Counted from the first letter of the stretch, positions 1-5,970 are shown. The stretch: DNA of 6,944 nt from an uncultured Lachnospiraceae bacterium (GCA_902787595.1 CADAHD010000122.1:1-6944); one strand, 5' to 3'. Notes: a model not told the origin generated them from the sequence alone. A program made the numbers and translations.

Positions 1-564
1 CTCGGCGAGCACCACGTCCCCGAGGCTGGCGTAGCTGGCGCTGACGCCGCCGGTCGTCGGATGCGTAAGCACGGAGATATAGAATCCGCCGTGCTCGGAA
101 AACCGTCTGGCCGCGGCGCCCGTCTTCGCCATCTGAAGAAGCGAGAACATGCCTTCCTGCATCCGGGCGCCGCCGCTGGCGGAAAAAATCACCAGCGGGA
201 GCTGCTGCCGGTCCGCCTCCTCAAAGGAGAGCGCCAGCTTCTCGCCCGCGACAGTCCCCATGCTGCCCATCAGGAACGCTTTTCCCAGCTCCGCGCCGAA
301 GACCGGAATCCCGTTCACAAGCCCTCTCCCCGCCGTCACCGCGTCCTTTGACCCGGTGCGGAGCCGGTTCTCCTGCAGCTTCTGCCGGTAGCCCGGAAAC
401 GCCAGCGGGTCCGCCGTCTCCAGCTCCGCGAAATATTCCTCGAAGCTCCCTTCATCGAATAAAGAGGCGAGCCGTTCGTCCGTCCGGTGCGGACCGCCTT
501 TTTTCATTCGGAGCGACCGGTAGGAAAGGAGCTCCTTCCGTTTGTCGGAAAACTGATTCTTCAA
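1..564 (-). CDS. accD: Acetyl-CoA carboxylase carboxyltransferase subunit beta (partial, C-terminus beyond window)
   Basis: Beta half of the carboxyltransferase that moves CO2 from carboxybiotin to acetyl-CoA to give malonyl-CoA, the first step of fatty-acid synthesis in the cytoplasm. The 188 visible residues include the family signature SASGGARMQEGMFSLLQMAK (about residues 128-147), followed by a segment ending YISVLTHPTTGGVSASYASL, which forms the oxyanion/acyl-CoA site of the crotonase-like fold. The gene runs off the left edge, so about the last third is missing. The start is taken as TTG at 564-562, because no ATG lies upstream before the in-frame stop and a GGAGGGG site sits 6 nt before it; the resulting MLKNQF start resembles other AccD N-termini. 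Odd points: the Cys4 zinc ribbon usual near the N-terminus is absent (no Cys in the first ~60 residues), and base composition is far more GC-rich than everything to its right. Identity is secure; its linkage to the neighbours is doubtful. Confidence 0.93.
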   Translation of the reverse strand, partial: MKNQFSDKRKELLSYRSLRMKKGGPHRTDERLASLFDEGSFEEYFAELETADPLAFPGYRQKLQENRLRTGSKDAVTAGRGLVNGIPVFGAELGKAFLMGSMGTVAGEKLALSFEEADRQQLPLVIFSASGGARMQEGMFSLLQMAKTGAAARRFSEHGGFYISVLTHPTTGGVSASYASLGDVVLAE

Positions 565-570
565 GATCTT

Positions 571-577
571 CCCCTCC
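571..577 (-). promoter_or_regulatory. Ribosome binding site deciding the accD TTG start
   Basis: Read on the minus strand this is GGAGGGG, 6 nt before TTG at 564-562. There is no ATG in this frame between the upstream stop and the conserved region that would restore a normal N-terminus, so this site is the main reason for choosing TTG. The TTG also overlaps a TGA stop (TTGA, 564-561), the arrangement expected of a translationally coupled gene whose native upstream partner ended here. Confidence 0.6.
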
Positions 578-597
578 GGCTCTCTTCTCCCCAGCGG

Positions 598-608
598 ACG
601 ATCAGATG
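598..608. other. Composition and homology breakpoint (chimeric junction)
   Basis: Left of this point the sequence is GC-rich accD and its upstream tail; right of it is the AT-richer nifU-like/GGGtGRT operon. GGGtGRT-like coding breaks off mid-gene, with the last recognisable codons at about 602-600. No transposon end, target-site duplication or attachment site is visible. Such a junction can be a contig assembly artefact or a genuine rearrangement; the sequence alone cannot decide, though the cut through an otherwise intact conserved gene makes an artefact more likely. Confidence 0.6.
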
Positions 609-751
609 GTAAATATCAAGACCTGCATCCTTGGTGATCTGCTCAGCTTCATCGATAGAGCTGATGCCGTATTTGTTCAGAGCCTCAAGGATCTGCTTTT
701 CTCTTCTTTCATATGATTCAAACTTTGCCATTTTGTATTATCCTCCTTATA

Positions 752-1444
752 TCACTCTTTACGAGGGTCGATAAGTCTGACCGCATCTGCCACACGTCCG
801 TACTGTCCGGAAGCTTTCTCAACTGCCTTGACAGCGTCATCACCGGCCTTGATGAAGTCCATCATCTTGCCGAAGTTGATGTATTTGTAACCGATGATCT
901 CATCGTTCTCGTCCAGAGCCAGATGAGTGATATACCCGTCGGTAAGCTCCAGATATCTGGGACCCTTCTCAAGAGTGCCATAGGTGGTACCTACCATTGA
1001 GCGTGCGCCCTTACCAAGATCCTCAAGACCTGCACCGATCTGCAGACCATCCTCAGAGAATGCACTCTGGGTACGTCCGTAAACGATCTGGAGGAAGAGC
1101 TCTCTCATAGCGGTATTGATGGCATCGCAAACAAGGTCTGTGTTAAGAGCCTCGAGTACGGTAAGACCGGGAAGGATCTCACTTGCCATAGCTGCGGAAT
1201 GTGTCATGCCGGAGCAGCCGATAGTCTCAACCAGAGCTTCCTGGATGATACCGTCCTTAACGTTGAGGGACAGCTTGCAGCAGCCCTGCTGGGGAGCACA
1301 CCAGCCGATACCGTGGGTGTAGCCGGAGATATCCTTAACCTCTTTAGCCTTTACCCATTTTGCTTCTTCCGGTATGGGAGCAGCGCCATGATGAACGCCC
1401 TGGTGAACCGGACACATTGCCTTTACTTCTGTTGAATAGATCAT
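752..1444 (-). CDS. NifU-like iron-sulfur cluster assembly scaffold protein
   Basis: Probable cytoplasmic scaffold on which iron-sulfur clusters are built and then handed to target proteins. The 230-residue product carries a NifU/IscU-type N-terminal domain. Its cysteines are at 11, 49, 55, 56, 77 and 106; the core GCSGMTHSAAMASEI (76-90) aligns with the GCGAAxASSS motif of IscU/NifU, and Cys106 falls where a third ligand is expected. There is no NifU-type C-terminal CXXC domain; the C-terminal third is instead a lineage-specific extension. The start is supported by AAGGAGGT 7 nt upstream (1452-1459). It is longer than IscU (about 130 residues) and matches the clostridial variant that precedes a GGGtGRT gene, whose first codons do follow 20 bp downstream. 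It is transcribed from a promoter at 1529-1557 with a roughly 78-nt leader containing an inverted repeat. No cysteine desulfurase gene is visible here. Family assignment is firm; the precise client proteins are unknown. Confidence 0.88.
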   Translation of the reverse strand: MIYSTEVKAMCPVHQGVHHGAAPIPEEAKWVKAKEVKDISGYTHGIGWCAPQQGCCKLSLNVKDGIIQEALVETIGCSGMTHSAAMASEILPGLTVLEALNTDLVCDAINTAMRELFLQIVYGRTQSAFSEDGLQIGAGLEDLGKGARSMVGTTYGTLEKGPRYLELTDGYITHLALDENDEIIGYKYINFGKMMDFIKAGDDAVKAVEKASGQYGRVADAVRLIDPRKE

Positions 1445-1480
1445 GTAAAAGACCTCCTTATGAAGATTAAAATGTTTTAC

Positions 1481-1506
1481 CTTAAATCCGATAGAACGGT
1501 TTTAAG
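1481..1506 (-). repeat. Inverted repeat in the nifU-like leader
   Basis: Arms CTTAAATCCG and CGGTTTTAAG (plus strand) pair at 9 of 10 positions around a 6-nt centre. It falls about 16 nt downstream of the predicted minus-strand start site and about 22 nt upstream of the ribosome binding site. It could be an operator for a dimeric repressor or a 5' leader hairpin. It lacks a following U-tract, so it is not an ordinary terminator. Confidence 0.5.
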
Positions 1507-1528
1507 AAAAATTACACTCTGAACAGGC

Positions 1529-1557
1529 ATTATACAGCAAAAACATTGTTTTGTACA
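1529..1557 (-). promoter_or_regulatory. Sigma-A-type promoter of the nifU-like operon
   Basis: On the minus strand a perfect TATAAT (-10, 1534-1529) is preceded by TGTACA (-35, 1557-1552; 4 of 6 consensus bases) with a 17-nt spacer. Transcription would begin near 1522, leaving a leader of about 78 nt before the ATG at 1444. The -35 touches the end of an inverted repeat at 1557-1582. Confidence 0.65.
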
Positions 1558-1582
1558 GAGCTTTATCACTTGCCAAAGCTCT
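1557..1582. repeat. Perfect 8-bp inverted repeat between divergent promoters
   Basis: AGAGCTTT (1557-1564) and AAAGCTCT (1575-1582) are exact reverse complements separated by 10 nt. The repeat abuts the -35 of the leftward promoter and the putative -35 of the rightward operon. That position would suit a regulator controlling both directions. A TTTT run straddles the right end, but no plus-strand gene ends upstream that would need a terminator. Confidence 0.5.
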
Positions 1583-1610
1583 TTTCAGAAGGCTTATTTT
1601 ATGTTAAGAT
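1582..1610 (+). promoter_or_regulatory. Possible promoter of the xylanase-AAA-VWA operon
   Basis: TTTTCA (1582-1587) and TAAGAT (1605-1610), each matching 4 of 6 consensus bases, are 17 nt apart. An alternative is TTGCCA (1570-1575) with TATTTT (1595-1600) at a 19-nt spacing. Neither is strong, which would fit a regulated promoter needing an activator. I did not find a convincing catabolite-response element. Confidence 0.3.
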
Positions 1611-1639
1611 ATCATTTGGCTGACGTTTACTGGCATGCA

Positions 1640-1654
1640 GGGACGGGCAGTCCC
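1640..1654 (+). repeat. Small GC hairpin in the xylanase leader
   Basis: GGGAC and GTCCC form a perfect 5-bp stem around GGGCA, ending 11 nt before the AGGAGGT site of the xylanase gene. It could modulate translation initiation. The short stem makes chance occurrence quite possible. Confidence 0.3.
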
Positions 1655-1665
1655 CAAATCATACC

Positions 1666-1672
1666 AGGAGGT
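1666..1672 (+). promoter_or_regulatory. Ribosome binding site fixing the xylanase start at 1679
   Basis: AGGAGGT lies 6 nt before ATG 1679. The same frame is open back to an ATG at 1601, but that codon has no ribosome binding site, and the 26 extra residues would span the leader hairpin and this site. Confidence 0.8.
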
Positions 1673-1678
1673 TACACA

Positions 1679-3628
1679 ATGGATCTGAAAACAGCATTTA
1701 AAGATTATTTTAAGGTAGGAGCGGCGATATCACTCGCTGATCTGGAGACTCCCGCGCATATGCAGTTTTTGAAAGACCAGTTTAACAGCTTTACAGTAGA
1801 GAATGATATGAAACCCTGCTATTTCCTTGATCCGGAACTTAACAGGGATGAACCTGAGAAATACGATACGGCTCCGGCCCTCTGCTTTGAATATGCAAGA
1901 CCGTATCTTGAAGCAGCAAAAAAAATGGGTATGGCGATGAGAGGGCATACCCTTTGCTGGCACGGACAGACTCCAAAGTGGTTTTTCCATGAAAAATATG
2001 ATGAATTTGCACCTCTGGCTGACAGAGAGACCATGCTGAAGCGTCAGGAGAATTATATCAAAGGTGTTCTTGGTTTTGTACAGGAAAACTATCCCGGCGT
2101 GATTTATGCATGGGATGTTGTTAACGAAGCGATCGATAACAACGATTTCAGAAAGTCACTCTGGACGCAGACCATAGGAAATGATTTTGTTGAGAAAGCC
2201 TTTGAGTTTGCCAGAAAGTATGCGGATAAGGATGTAGCCCTTTTCTATAATGATTACAACTGCTATGAGGAATGGAAGAGGGATATGATCATAGACAGGA
2301 TACTCAAGCCGCTTAAAGAAAAGGGACTTATCGACGGCATGGGCATGCAGTCACATCTGTTAATGGATACCCCGGATATACAGCTGTATAAAGATGCGAT
2401 CAGTAAATACGGAGCTCTGGGACTGCAGGTGCAGGTTACCGAGCTGGACATCCATAATGCAGATCCTTCCGAAGAGTCGATGAAAGCTCTGGCTGATAAA
2501 TACGCTCTGGTTTACGGCGCGCTGGCAGAAGCAAAGAAAAACGGCGTGGCAAATGTTACGGCAGTTACTCTCTGGAATCTTCTGGATGAAGAAAGCTGGC
2601 TCAGCGGATTCAGGAGAGAGACGAGCTACCCGCTGCTCTTTAAAGGAAAGTGCGAGGCGAAAGAAGCTTATTACAGCGTATTAAAGACTGTAGTGCCTCA
2701 GGAACAGATCGATAAATGGGAAGCTAAGTATTCCGAAAAGGATTATGAACGCGTGAAAGGCTCGGGGCGCAAAAGCTCTTCAAGGCGTATGTGGACTCAT
2801 ATAGTGGAGGTTGAGCCGGGGATAAAGCTTTCGTATGAAGAATTCGGCTGGGGCGATAAATATATCTTTTCGGCACAGATGGGCTTTTATCCCGTAGGAC
2901 TGCAGCAGGCGCTGGGCTTTATGGGCTATCATGTGATCTGCATCACGCTGCGCGGTTTTTATCCTTCCTCGTATGTTACAGAGGATTACGGTGATAAGTG
3001 GTATGATGTGTTTGCGCAGGATGTTATAAGAGTTGCAGACAAGTTAAAAATCGATAAATTCTATTATATGGGAGCTTCACATGGGGCAGGAGTGGGCTGG
3101 CATTTGTGCCTTAATGCGCCTGAACGCGTTAAGGGCTTTATAGCCTGTGTTCCGGGACCTCACAGTCTGGCTGAGGGCAGCATGTCCATGAGGCAGATGG
3201 TTCTTTCGGGCATTATTAAGGAAGTGCCGCCTATGGATCCGCCGATCGATAACGATGAGGCGCGCTCAAAACGCCGTGATCTCCGCGAAAAGCATATTGC
3301 GGGTAATCCCGAGCCGGATCCCAGGGAAAAGGCACTTGATTACGGAAGGCCGCTGCTTAAGTATAAGACAGAGGAAAAACTCTGCGAAATGCTGCATACC
3401 ATAGAAACACCCACGCTGATATTGGGAGGCATCGACGATCCTGTCAGCACTCCGGAACTGATGGTAAGGACTGCCAGACAGCTTCCGCACTGCAAGATGG
3501 TAATGTATTCCAATACGGGGCATAATATAGATACGGATCTTATAGAAGAACTTGCCGGCGAATCCGACCGTTTCCTTAAGCAGCTTGAAAAGGACGGAAG
3601 GGTATACGAAAGCGTCAGAAGTTTTTAA
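1679..3628 (+). CDS. Cytoplasmic GH10 endo-1,4-beta-xylanase fused to an alpha/beta-hydrolase (probable esterase)
   Basis: A 649-residue two-enzyme protein. Residues 1 to about 338 form a complete GH10 barrel: N42 and K45 (VENDMKP), H90 and W94 (GHTLCWHG), acid/base E150 in WDVVNEA, Q224/H226 (MQSH), nucleophile E255 in QVTELDIH, and the late WNLLDEESW aromatic region. A charged linker with KGSGRKSSSRR spans about 339-370. Residues 371-649 form an alpha/beta-hydrolase with nucleophile S467 in GASHGAG, acid D587 (or D586) in GGIDDP and H615 in NTGHN. There is no signal peptide, so it should act in the cytoplasm on imported xylo-oligosaccharides: GH10 to shorten them and, by inference, the hydrolase to remove acetyl or aromatic ester groups. 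The hydrolase substrate is not shown by sequence; a lipase- or peptidase-like role remains possible. It is first of three genes; the AAA gene follows after 34 bp. Size of the GH10 part is normal for intracellular xylanases; the fusion is unusual. Confidence 0.92.
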   Translation: MDLKTAFKDYFKVGAAISLADLETPAHMQFLKDQFNSFTVENDMKPCYFLDPELNRDEPEKYDTAPALCFEYARPYLEAAKKMGMAMRGHTLCWHGQTPKWFFHEKYDEFAPLADRETMLKRQENYIKGVLGFVQENYPGVIYAWDVVNEAIDNNDFRKSLWTQTIGNDFVEKAFEFARKYADKDVALFYNDYNCYEEWKRDMIIDRILKPLKEKGLIDGMGMQSHLLMDTPDIQLYKDAISKYGALGLQVQVTELDIHNADPSEESMKALADKYALVYGALAEAKKNGVANVTAVTLWNLLDEESWLSGFRRETSYPLLFKGKCEAKEAYYSVLKTVVPQEQIDKWEAKYSEKDYERVKGSGRKSSSRRMWTHIVEVEPGIKLSYEEFGWGDKYIFSAQMGFYPVGLQQALGFMGYHVICITLRGFYPSSYVTEDYGDKWYDVFAQDVIRVADKLKIDKFYYMGASHGAGVGWHLCLNAPERVKGFIACVPGPHSLAEGSMSMRQMVLSGIIKEVPPMDPPIDNDEARSKRRDLREKHIAGNPEPDPREKALDYGRPLLKYKTEEKLCEMLHTIETPTLILGGIDDPVSTPELMVRTARQLPHCKMVMYSNTGHNIDTDLIEELAGESDRFLKQLEKDGRVYESVRSF

Positions 3629-3662
3629 GATACAAGCAAATAATTCTATCGGAGGATGTTAT

Positions 3663-4472
3663 ATGTCTGAAAATTTCAGCTCAACAGGAGAATATGTGGC
3701 GTCACAGGCACTGATGGACAGCGTTAATGTGGCTATAGCTTTAAAGAAACCGCTCCTTATCAAAGGGGAGCCGGGAACCGGAAAGACCATGCTGGCGGAG
3801 GCGGTGGCCAAGTCACTGGGAAAGAGGCTTATTATCTGGAACATCAAATCAACCACCAAAGCACAGGACGGTCTGTATATGTATGATACGATCCAGCGTC
3901 TGTACGACGGTCAGTTCGGTGAAGAAGGGGTTGACGATATTGCGCGTTATATAAAACTGGGCAAACTGGGAGAAGCTTTTGAGAGCGACGAACAGGTTGT
4001 GCTTCTGATAGACGAGATAGACAAGGCGGATCTGGAGTTTCCAAACGATCTGCTCTGGGAACTTGATCAGATGGAGTTTTATATCCATGAGACCAAACGC
4101 ACGGTAAAGGCTAAGCAACGCCCCATAGTAATAATCACATCCAATGCAGAGAAAGAACTGCCTGACGCTTTCCTGCGCCGCTGCATTTTCCATTATATTG
4201 AGTTTCCCGATGCCGCGTTAATGGAAGAGATAGTTAAGGTGCATTATCCCGACATAGAAGAGAATCTCTTAAAGAATGCGATGGATGTTTTCTACTGGAT
4301 AAGAAGCATAAGGGATGTCCGCAAAAAGCCTTCGACATCGGAACTGATAGACTGGGTAAATGCCCTGCAGATGGGCGGCATACCCACTGATACCCTCAGG
4401 GAAAAACTGCCTTTCATAGGCGTTATCGTCAAGAAAGACGAAGACTTAGAGACAGTAAAGCATTATGTTTAA
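3663..4472 (+). CDS. MoxR-type AAA+ ATPase
   Basis: A 269-residue AAA+ ATPase of the MoxR class, which work as hexameric remodelling chaperones with a VWA-domain partner. Walker A is GEPGTGKT (35-42), Walker B is VVLLIDE ending at D117/E118, sensor 1 is N161 in IITSN, and the LRR pair R172/R173 (PDAFLRRC) fits an arginine finger. A small helical lid domain follows to the C-terminus. The start at 3663 is chosen because GGAGG lies at 3651-3655, 7 nt upstream; the frame is open back to 3552, but that longer form would overlap the xylanase gene and has no ribosome site. The gene overlaps the VWA gene by 8 nt, so the two are probably made in linked amounts. Soluble, no membrane segment. The family is clear; the client is not. 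The operon suggests the upstream xylanase/esterase or a metabolic complex linked to it, but that is inference. Confidence 0.9.
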   Translation: MSENFSSTGEYVASQALMDSVNVAIALKKPLLIKGEPGTGKTMLAEAVAKSLGKRLIIWNIKSTTKAQDGLYMYDTIQRLYDGQFGEEGVDDIARYIKLGKLGEAFESDEQVVLLIDEIDKADLEFPNDLLWELDQMEFYIHETKRTVKAKQRPIVIITSNAEKELPDAFLRRCIFHYIEFPDAALMEEIVKVHYPDIEENLLKNAMDVFYWIRSIRDVRKKPSTSELIDWVNALQMGGIPTDTLREKLPFIGVIVKKDEDLETVKHYV

Positions 4473-5667
4473 TAATTTTTTTAACAGCTTAAAAAAATAC
4501 GGCCTTAATGTTACCGTGAGTGAATGGCCTACCCTGCAGCAGGCACTGGATGCGGGACTGTGTGAAAGCTCCATCACGCGTTTTTACCATGTTTCCAGAT
4601 CCATACTGGTACATTCCGAAACCGACTTTGATAAGTTTGACCAGGCTTTCGAGGAGTGCTTTAAATCCGTAAAGTCCGAGCCCGGAGTTACGGACAGGAT
4701 GCTCAAATGGCTTGATAAGCCCGATATGAATGAGATGCTCCATGAGAAGGATAAGGAGTATCTCAATTCCGTGGAAAGCTTTGAAATAGATAAGGATGAT
4801 ACCGAAAAAAAGTTCAAGCAGCGTCTTAAGGATCAGGACAGCGAGCATAATGGCGGAGCGTACTGGATAGGGACGATGGGCAAGACGTCCTTCGGCAATA
4901 CCGGCGGTAATATAGGCGGAATACGTGTGGGCGGAGGCACAGGCTATCAGAGCGCCTTTCAGGTGATAGGGGCCAGAAAGTACCGGGATTTCCGCGATGA
5001 TAAGGTGCTTACGGGCAGGCAGTTTATGGCTGCTTTAAGGAAACTGCGACAGTTTTCGACCAAACTGGACATACCAAAGACAGAACTTGATATTGATTCG
5101 ACCATAGATGAGACCTGCAATAACGGCGGCTGTCTGCAGATAGTGATGGACAAACCCAGGAAAAATTCGGTCAAACTGCTTTTGCTTATGGATTCCGGCG
5201 GGACCATGATACCGTATTGCGATCTGCTTAATGAGCTTTTTCAGTCGGTGCACAAATCAAATCACTATAAAGAAGTCAAGACATACTATTTCCACAACTG
5301 CATATATTCGCATGTCTATAATACGCCCGGCTGTGAAAACGGCGACTGGATAGAGACTGAATGGATGTTCCGCAATCTGGATAAAGACTTTAAGGTGATC
5401 ATAGTCGGAGATGCTGCCATGGCTCCGGAAGAGCTGTATGCAAAAGACGGGAATTACCGCGGACCCAACGGCGGATATTCCGGCCATGAGTGGCTGCTGA
5501 GGCTTAAACGCAAGTATAAACGCATTATCTGGATGAATCCGAAGATGAGCCCTGTAGCGGCGCCCTGGCGTGAAGCGGAGACCGCGATCAAGGAGATATT
5601 CCCGATGCTGCCGCTTACCGTCAGCGGGCTGGATCAGGGTATGGATATATTAATGAAAAGGAATTGA
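4465..5667 (+). CDS. CoxE-like von Willebrand factor A protein, partner of the MoxR ATPase
   Basis: A 400-residue soluble protein. The N-terminal ~130 residues are helical and charged, then comes a glycine-rich tract (about 129-162, with GNTGGNIGGIRVGGGTG), then a VWA-like domain from about 230. The VWA metal site is non-canonical: the first motif is MDSGGTM (D243, G245, T247) where integrin-type sites have DxSxS, and a later Asp is D316 in IVGDAAM. CoxE-like proteins paired with MoxR ATPases often depart from the canonical site, so this need not mean inactivity. The ATG at 4465 overlaps the ATPase stop (4470-4472) and has no clear ribosome site before it, pointing to translational coupling. 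In characterised pairs (RavA-ViaA, NorQ-NorD, CbbQ-CbbO, CoxD-CoxE) the VWA protein links the ATPase to its client. Here it is presumably the adaptor; its client is unknown. Confidence 0.82.
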   Translation: MFNNFFNSLKKYGLNVTVSEWPTLQQALDAGLCESSITRFYHVSRSILVHSETDFDKFDQAFEECFKSVKSEPGVTDRMLKWLDKPDMNEMLHEKDKEYLNSVESFEIDKDDTEKKFKQRLKDQDSEHNGGAYWIGTMGKTSFGNTGGNIGGIRVGGGTGYQSAFQVIGARKYRDFRDDKVLTGRQFMAALRKLRQFSTKLDIPKTELDIDSTIDETCNNGGCLQIVMDKPRKNSVKLLLLMDSGGTMIPYCDLLNELFQSVHKSNHYKEVKTYYFHNCIYSHVYNTPGCENGDWIETEWMFRNLDKDFKVIIVGDAAMAPEELYAKDGNYRGPNGGYSGHEWLLRLKRKYKRIIWMNPKMSPVAAPWREAETAIKEIFPMLPLTVSGLDQGMDILMKRN

Positions 5668-5687
5668 AAGTAATCTGAAAAAAGTAC

Positions 5688-5716
5688 TTGACATAAAAAT
5701 ATATCGTGGTTATAAT
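5688..5716 (+). promoter_or_regulatory. Consensus sigma-A promoter of rpmF
   Basis: TTGACA (5688-5693) and TATAAT (5711-5716) both match the consensus exactly with a 17-nt spacer. It lies between the VWA stop and rpmF, so rpmF is strongly and independently transcribed and is not just the tail of the upstream operon. Predicted start near 5723, giving a leader of about 29 nt. Confidence 0.92.
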
Positions 5717-5751
5717 AGGCAAGTGCGTGAAAGAAAGTGAGGTGACAAAAG

Positions 5752-5934
5752 ATGTCAATATGTCCTAAAAATAAATCTTCAAAAGGCAGAAGAGATAAGA
5801 GAAGAGCAAACTGGAAGATGAGCGCTCCCACACTTGTTAAGTGCAGCAACTGCGGCAGCCTTATGGTTCCTCATCGTGTATGCAAGGTATGCGGTAAGTA
5901 TAACAAGAAGGAGATCATTGCAGTTGGCGAGTGA
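5752..5934 (+). CDS. rpmF: 50S ribosomal protein L32
   Basis: A 60-residue protein of the large ribosomal subunit, normal length for the family. The basic N-terminus (MSICPKNKSSKGRRDKRRAN) matches L32, and a zinc ribbon is intact: C31/C34 (KCSNCG) and C44/C47 (VCKVCG), so this is the zinc-binding C+ paralogue form. A GAGGTG site lies 7 nt before the ATG. It has its own promoter at 5688-5716 and terminator at 5971-6004, so it is a one-gene transcription unit. In many Firmicutes rpmF follows a DUF177 (YceD) gene and precedes plsX; neither is next to it here. Confidence 0.97.
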   Translation: MSICPKNKSSKGRRDKRRANWKMSAPTLVKCSNCGSLMVPHRVCKVCGKYNKKEIIAVGE

Positions 5935-5970
5935 TCTTTAGCCGAAGCATAATTTATTGAATTTGTCTAT

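Larger units (their letters stand above)
561..731 (-). pseudogene. Truncated GGGtGRT-family protein (first ~44 codons only)
   Basis: The 56-codon frame begins MAKFESYERREKQILEALNK and continues with YGISSIDEAEQITKDAGLDI, which matches from memory the N-terminus of the GGGtGRT family, proteins of about 330 residues commonly found directly behind the NifU-like scaffold gene in Clostridia; their function is not established. An AAGGAGGA site lies 9 nt before the ATG and the gap to the upstream nifU-like stop is 20 bp, so the start and operon position are normal. After about residue 44 (DIYHLI) the frame enters unrelated GC-rich sequence, adds 12 residues with no family likeness (VRWGEESRRGRS) and stops at the TGA overlapping the accD start. 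The family's conserved body, including the glycine-rich motif that names it, is missing. It is therefore a broken gene or an assembly-cut gene, not a genuine small protein. Confidence 0.72.

Noticed and set aside
590..610. Insertion-sequence end or attachment site at the junction
   Set aside because: No terminal inverted repeat, direct repeat or transposase remnant is visible around the breakpoint.
61..716. Three plus-strand open frames across the left edge
   Set aside because: They are antisense or out-of-frame to accD and the GGGtGRT fragment, have no family-like sequence, and arise from GC-rich codons.
752..1444. Plus-strand frames opposite the nifU-like gene
   Set aside because: They are shadows of a gene with clear motifs and a strong ribosome site on the minus strand.
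1557..1590. Inverted repeat plus TTTT as an intrinsic terminator
   Set aside because: The T-run is short, the stem is AT-containing, and no plus-strand gene ends upstream.
1601..1678. Longer xylanase start at ATG 1601
   Set aside because: No ribosome binding site, the added 26 residues do not look like a GH10 N-terminus or a signal peptide, and AGGAGGT sits right before ATG 1679.
2789..3628. Alpha/beta-hydrolase as a separate gene starting at ATG 2789
   Set aside because: The frame is continuous with the xylanase, and there is no well-spaced ribosome site before this ATG.
3552..3662. Longer AAA ATPase start inside the xylanase gene
   Set aside because: Would overlap the upstream gene by 77 nt with no ribosome site; GGAGG and ATG 3663 give the usual MoxR N-terminus.
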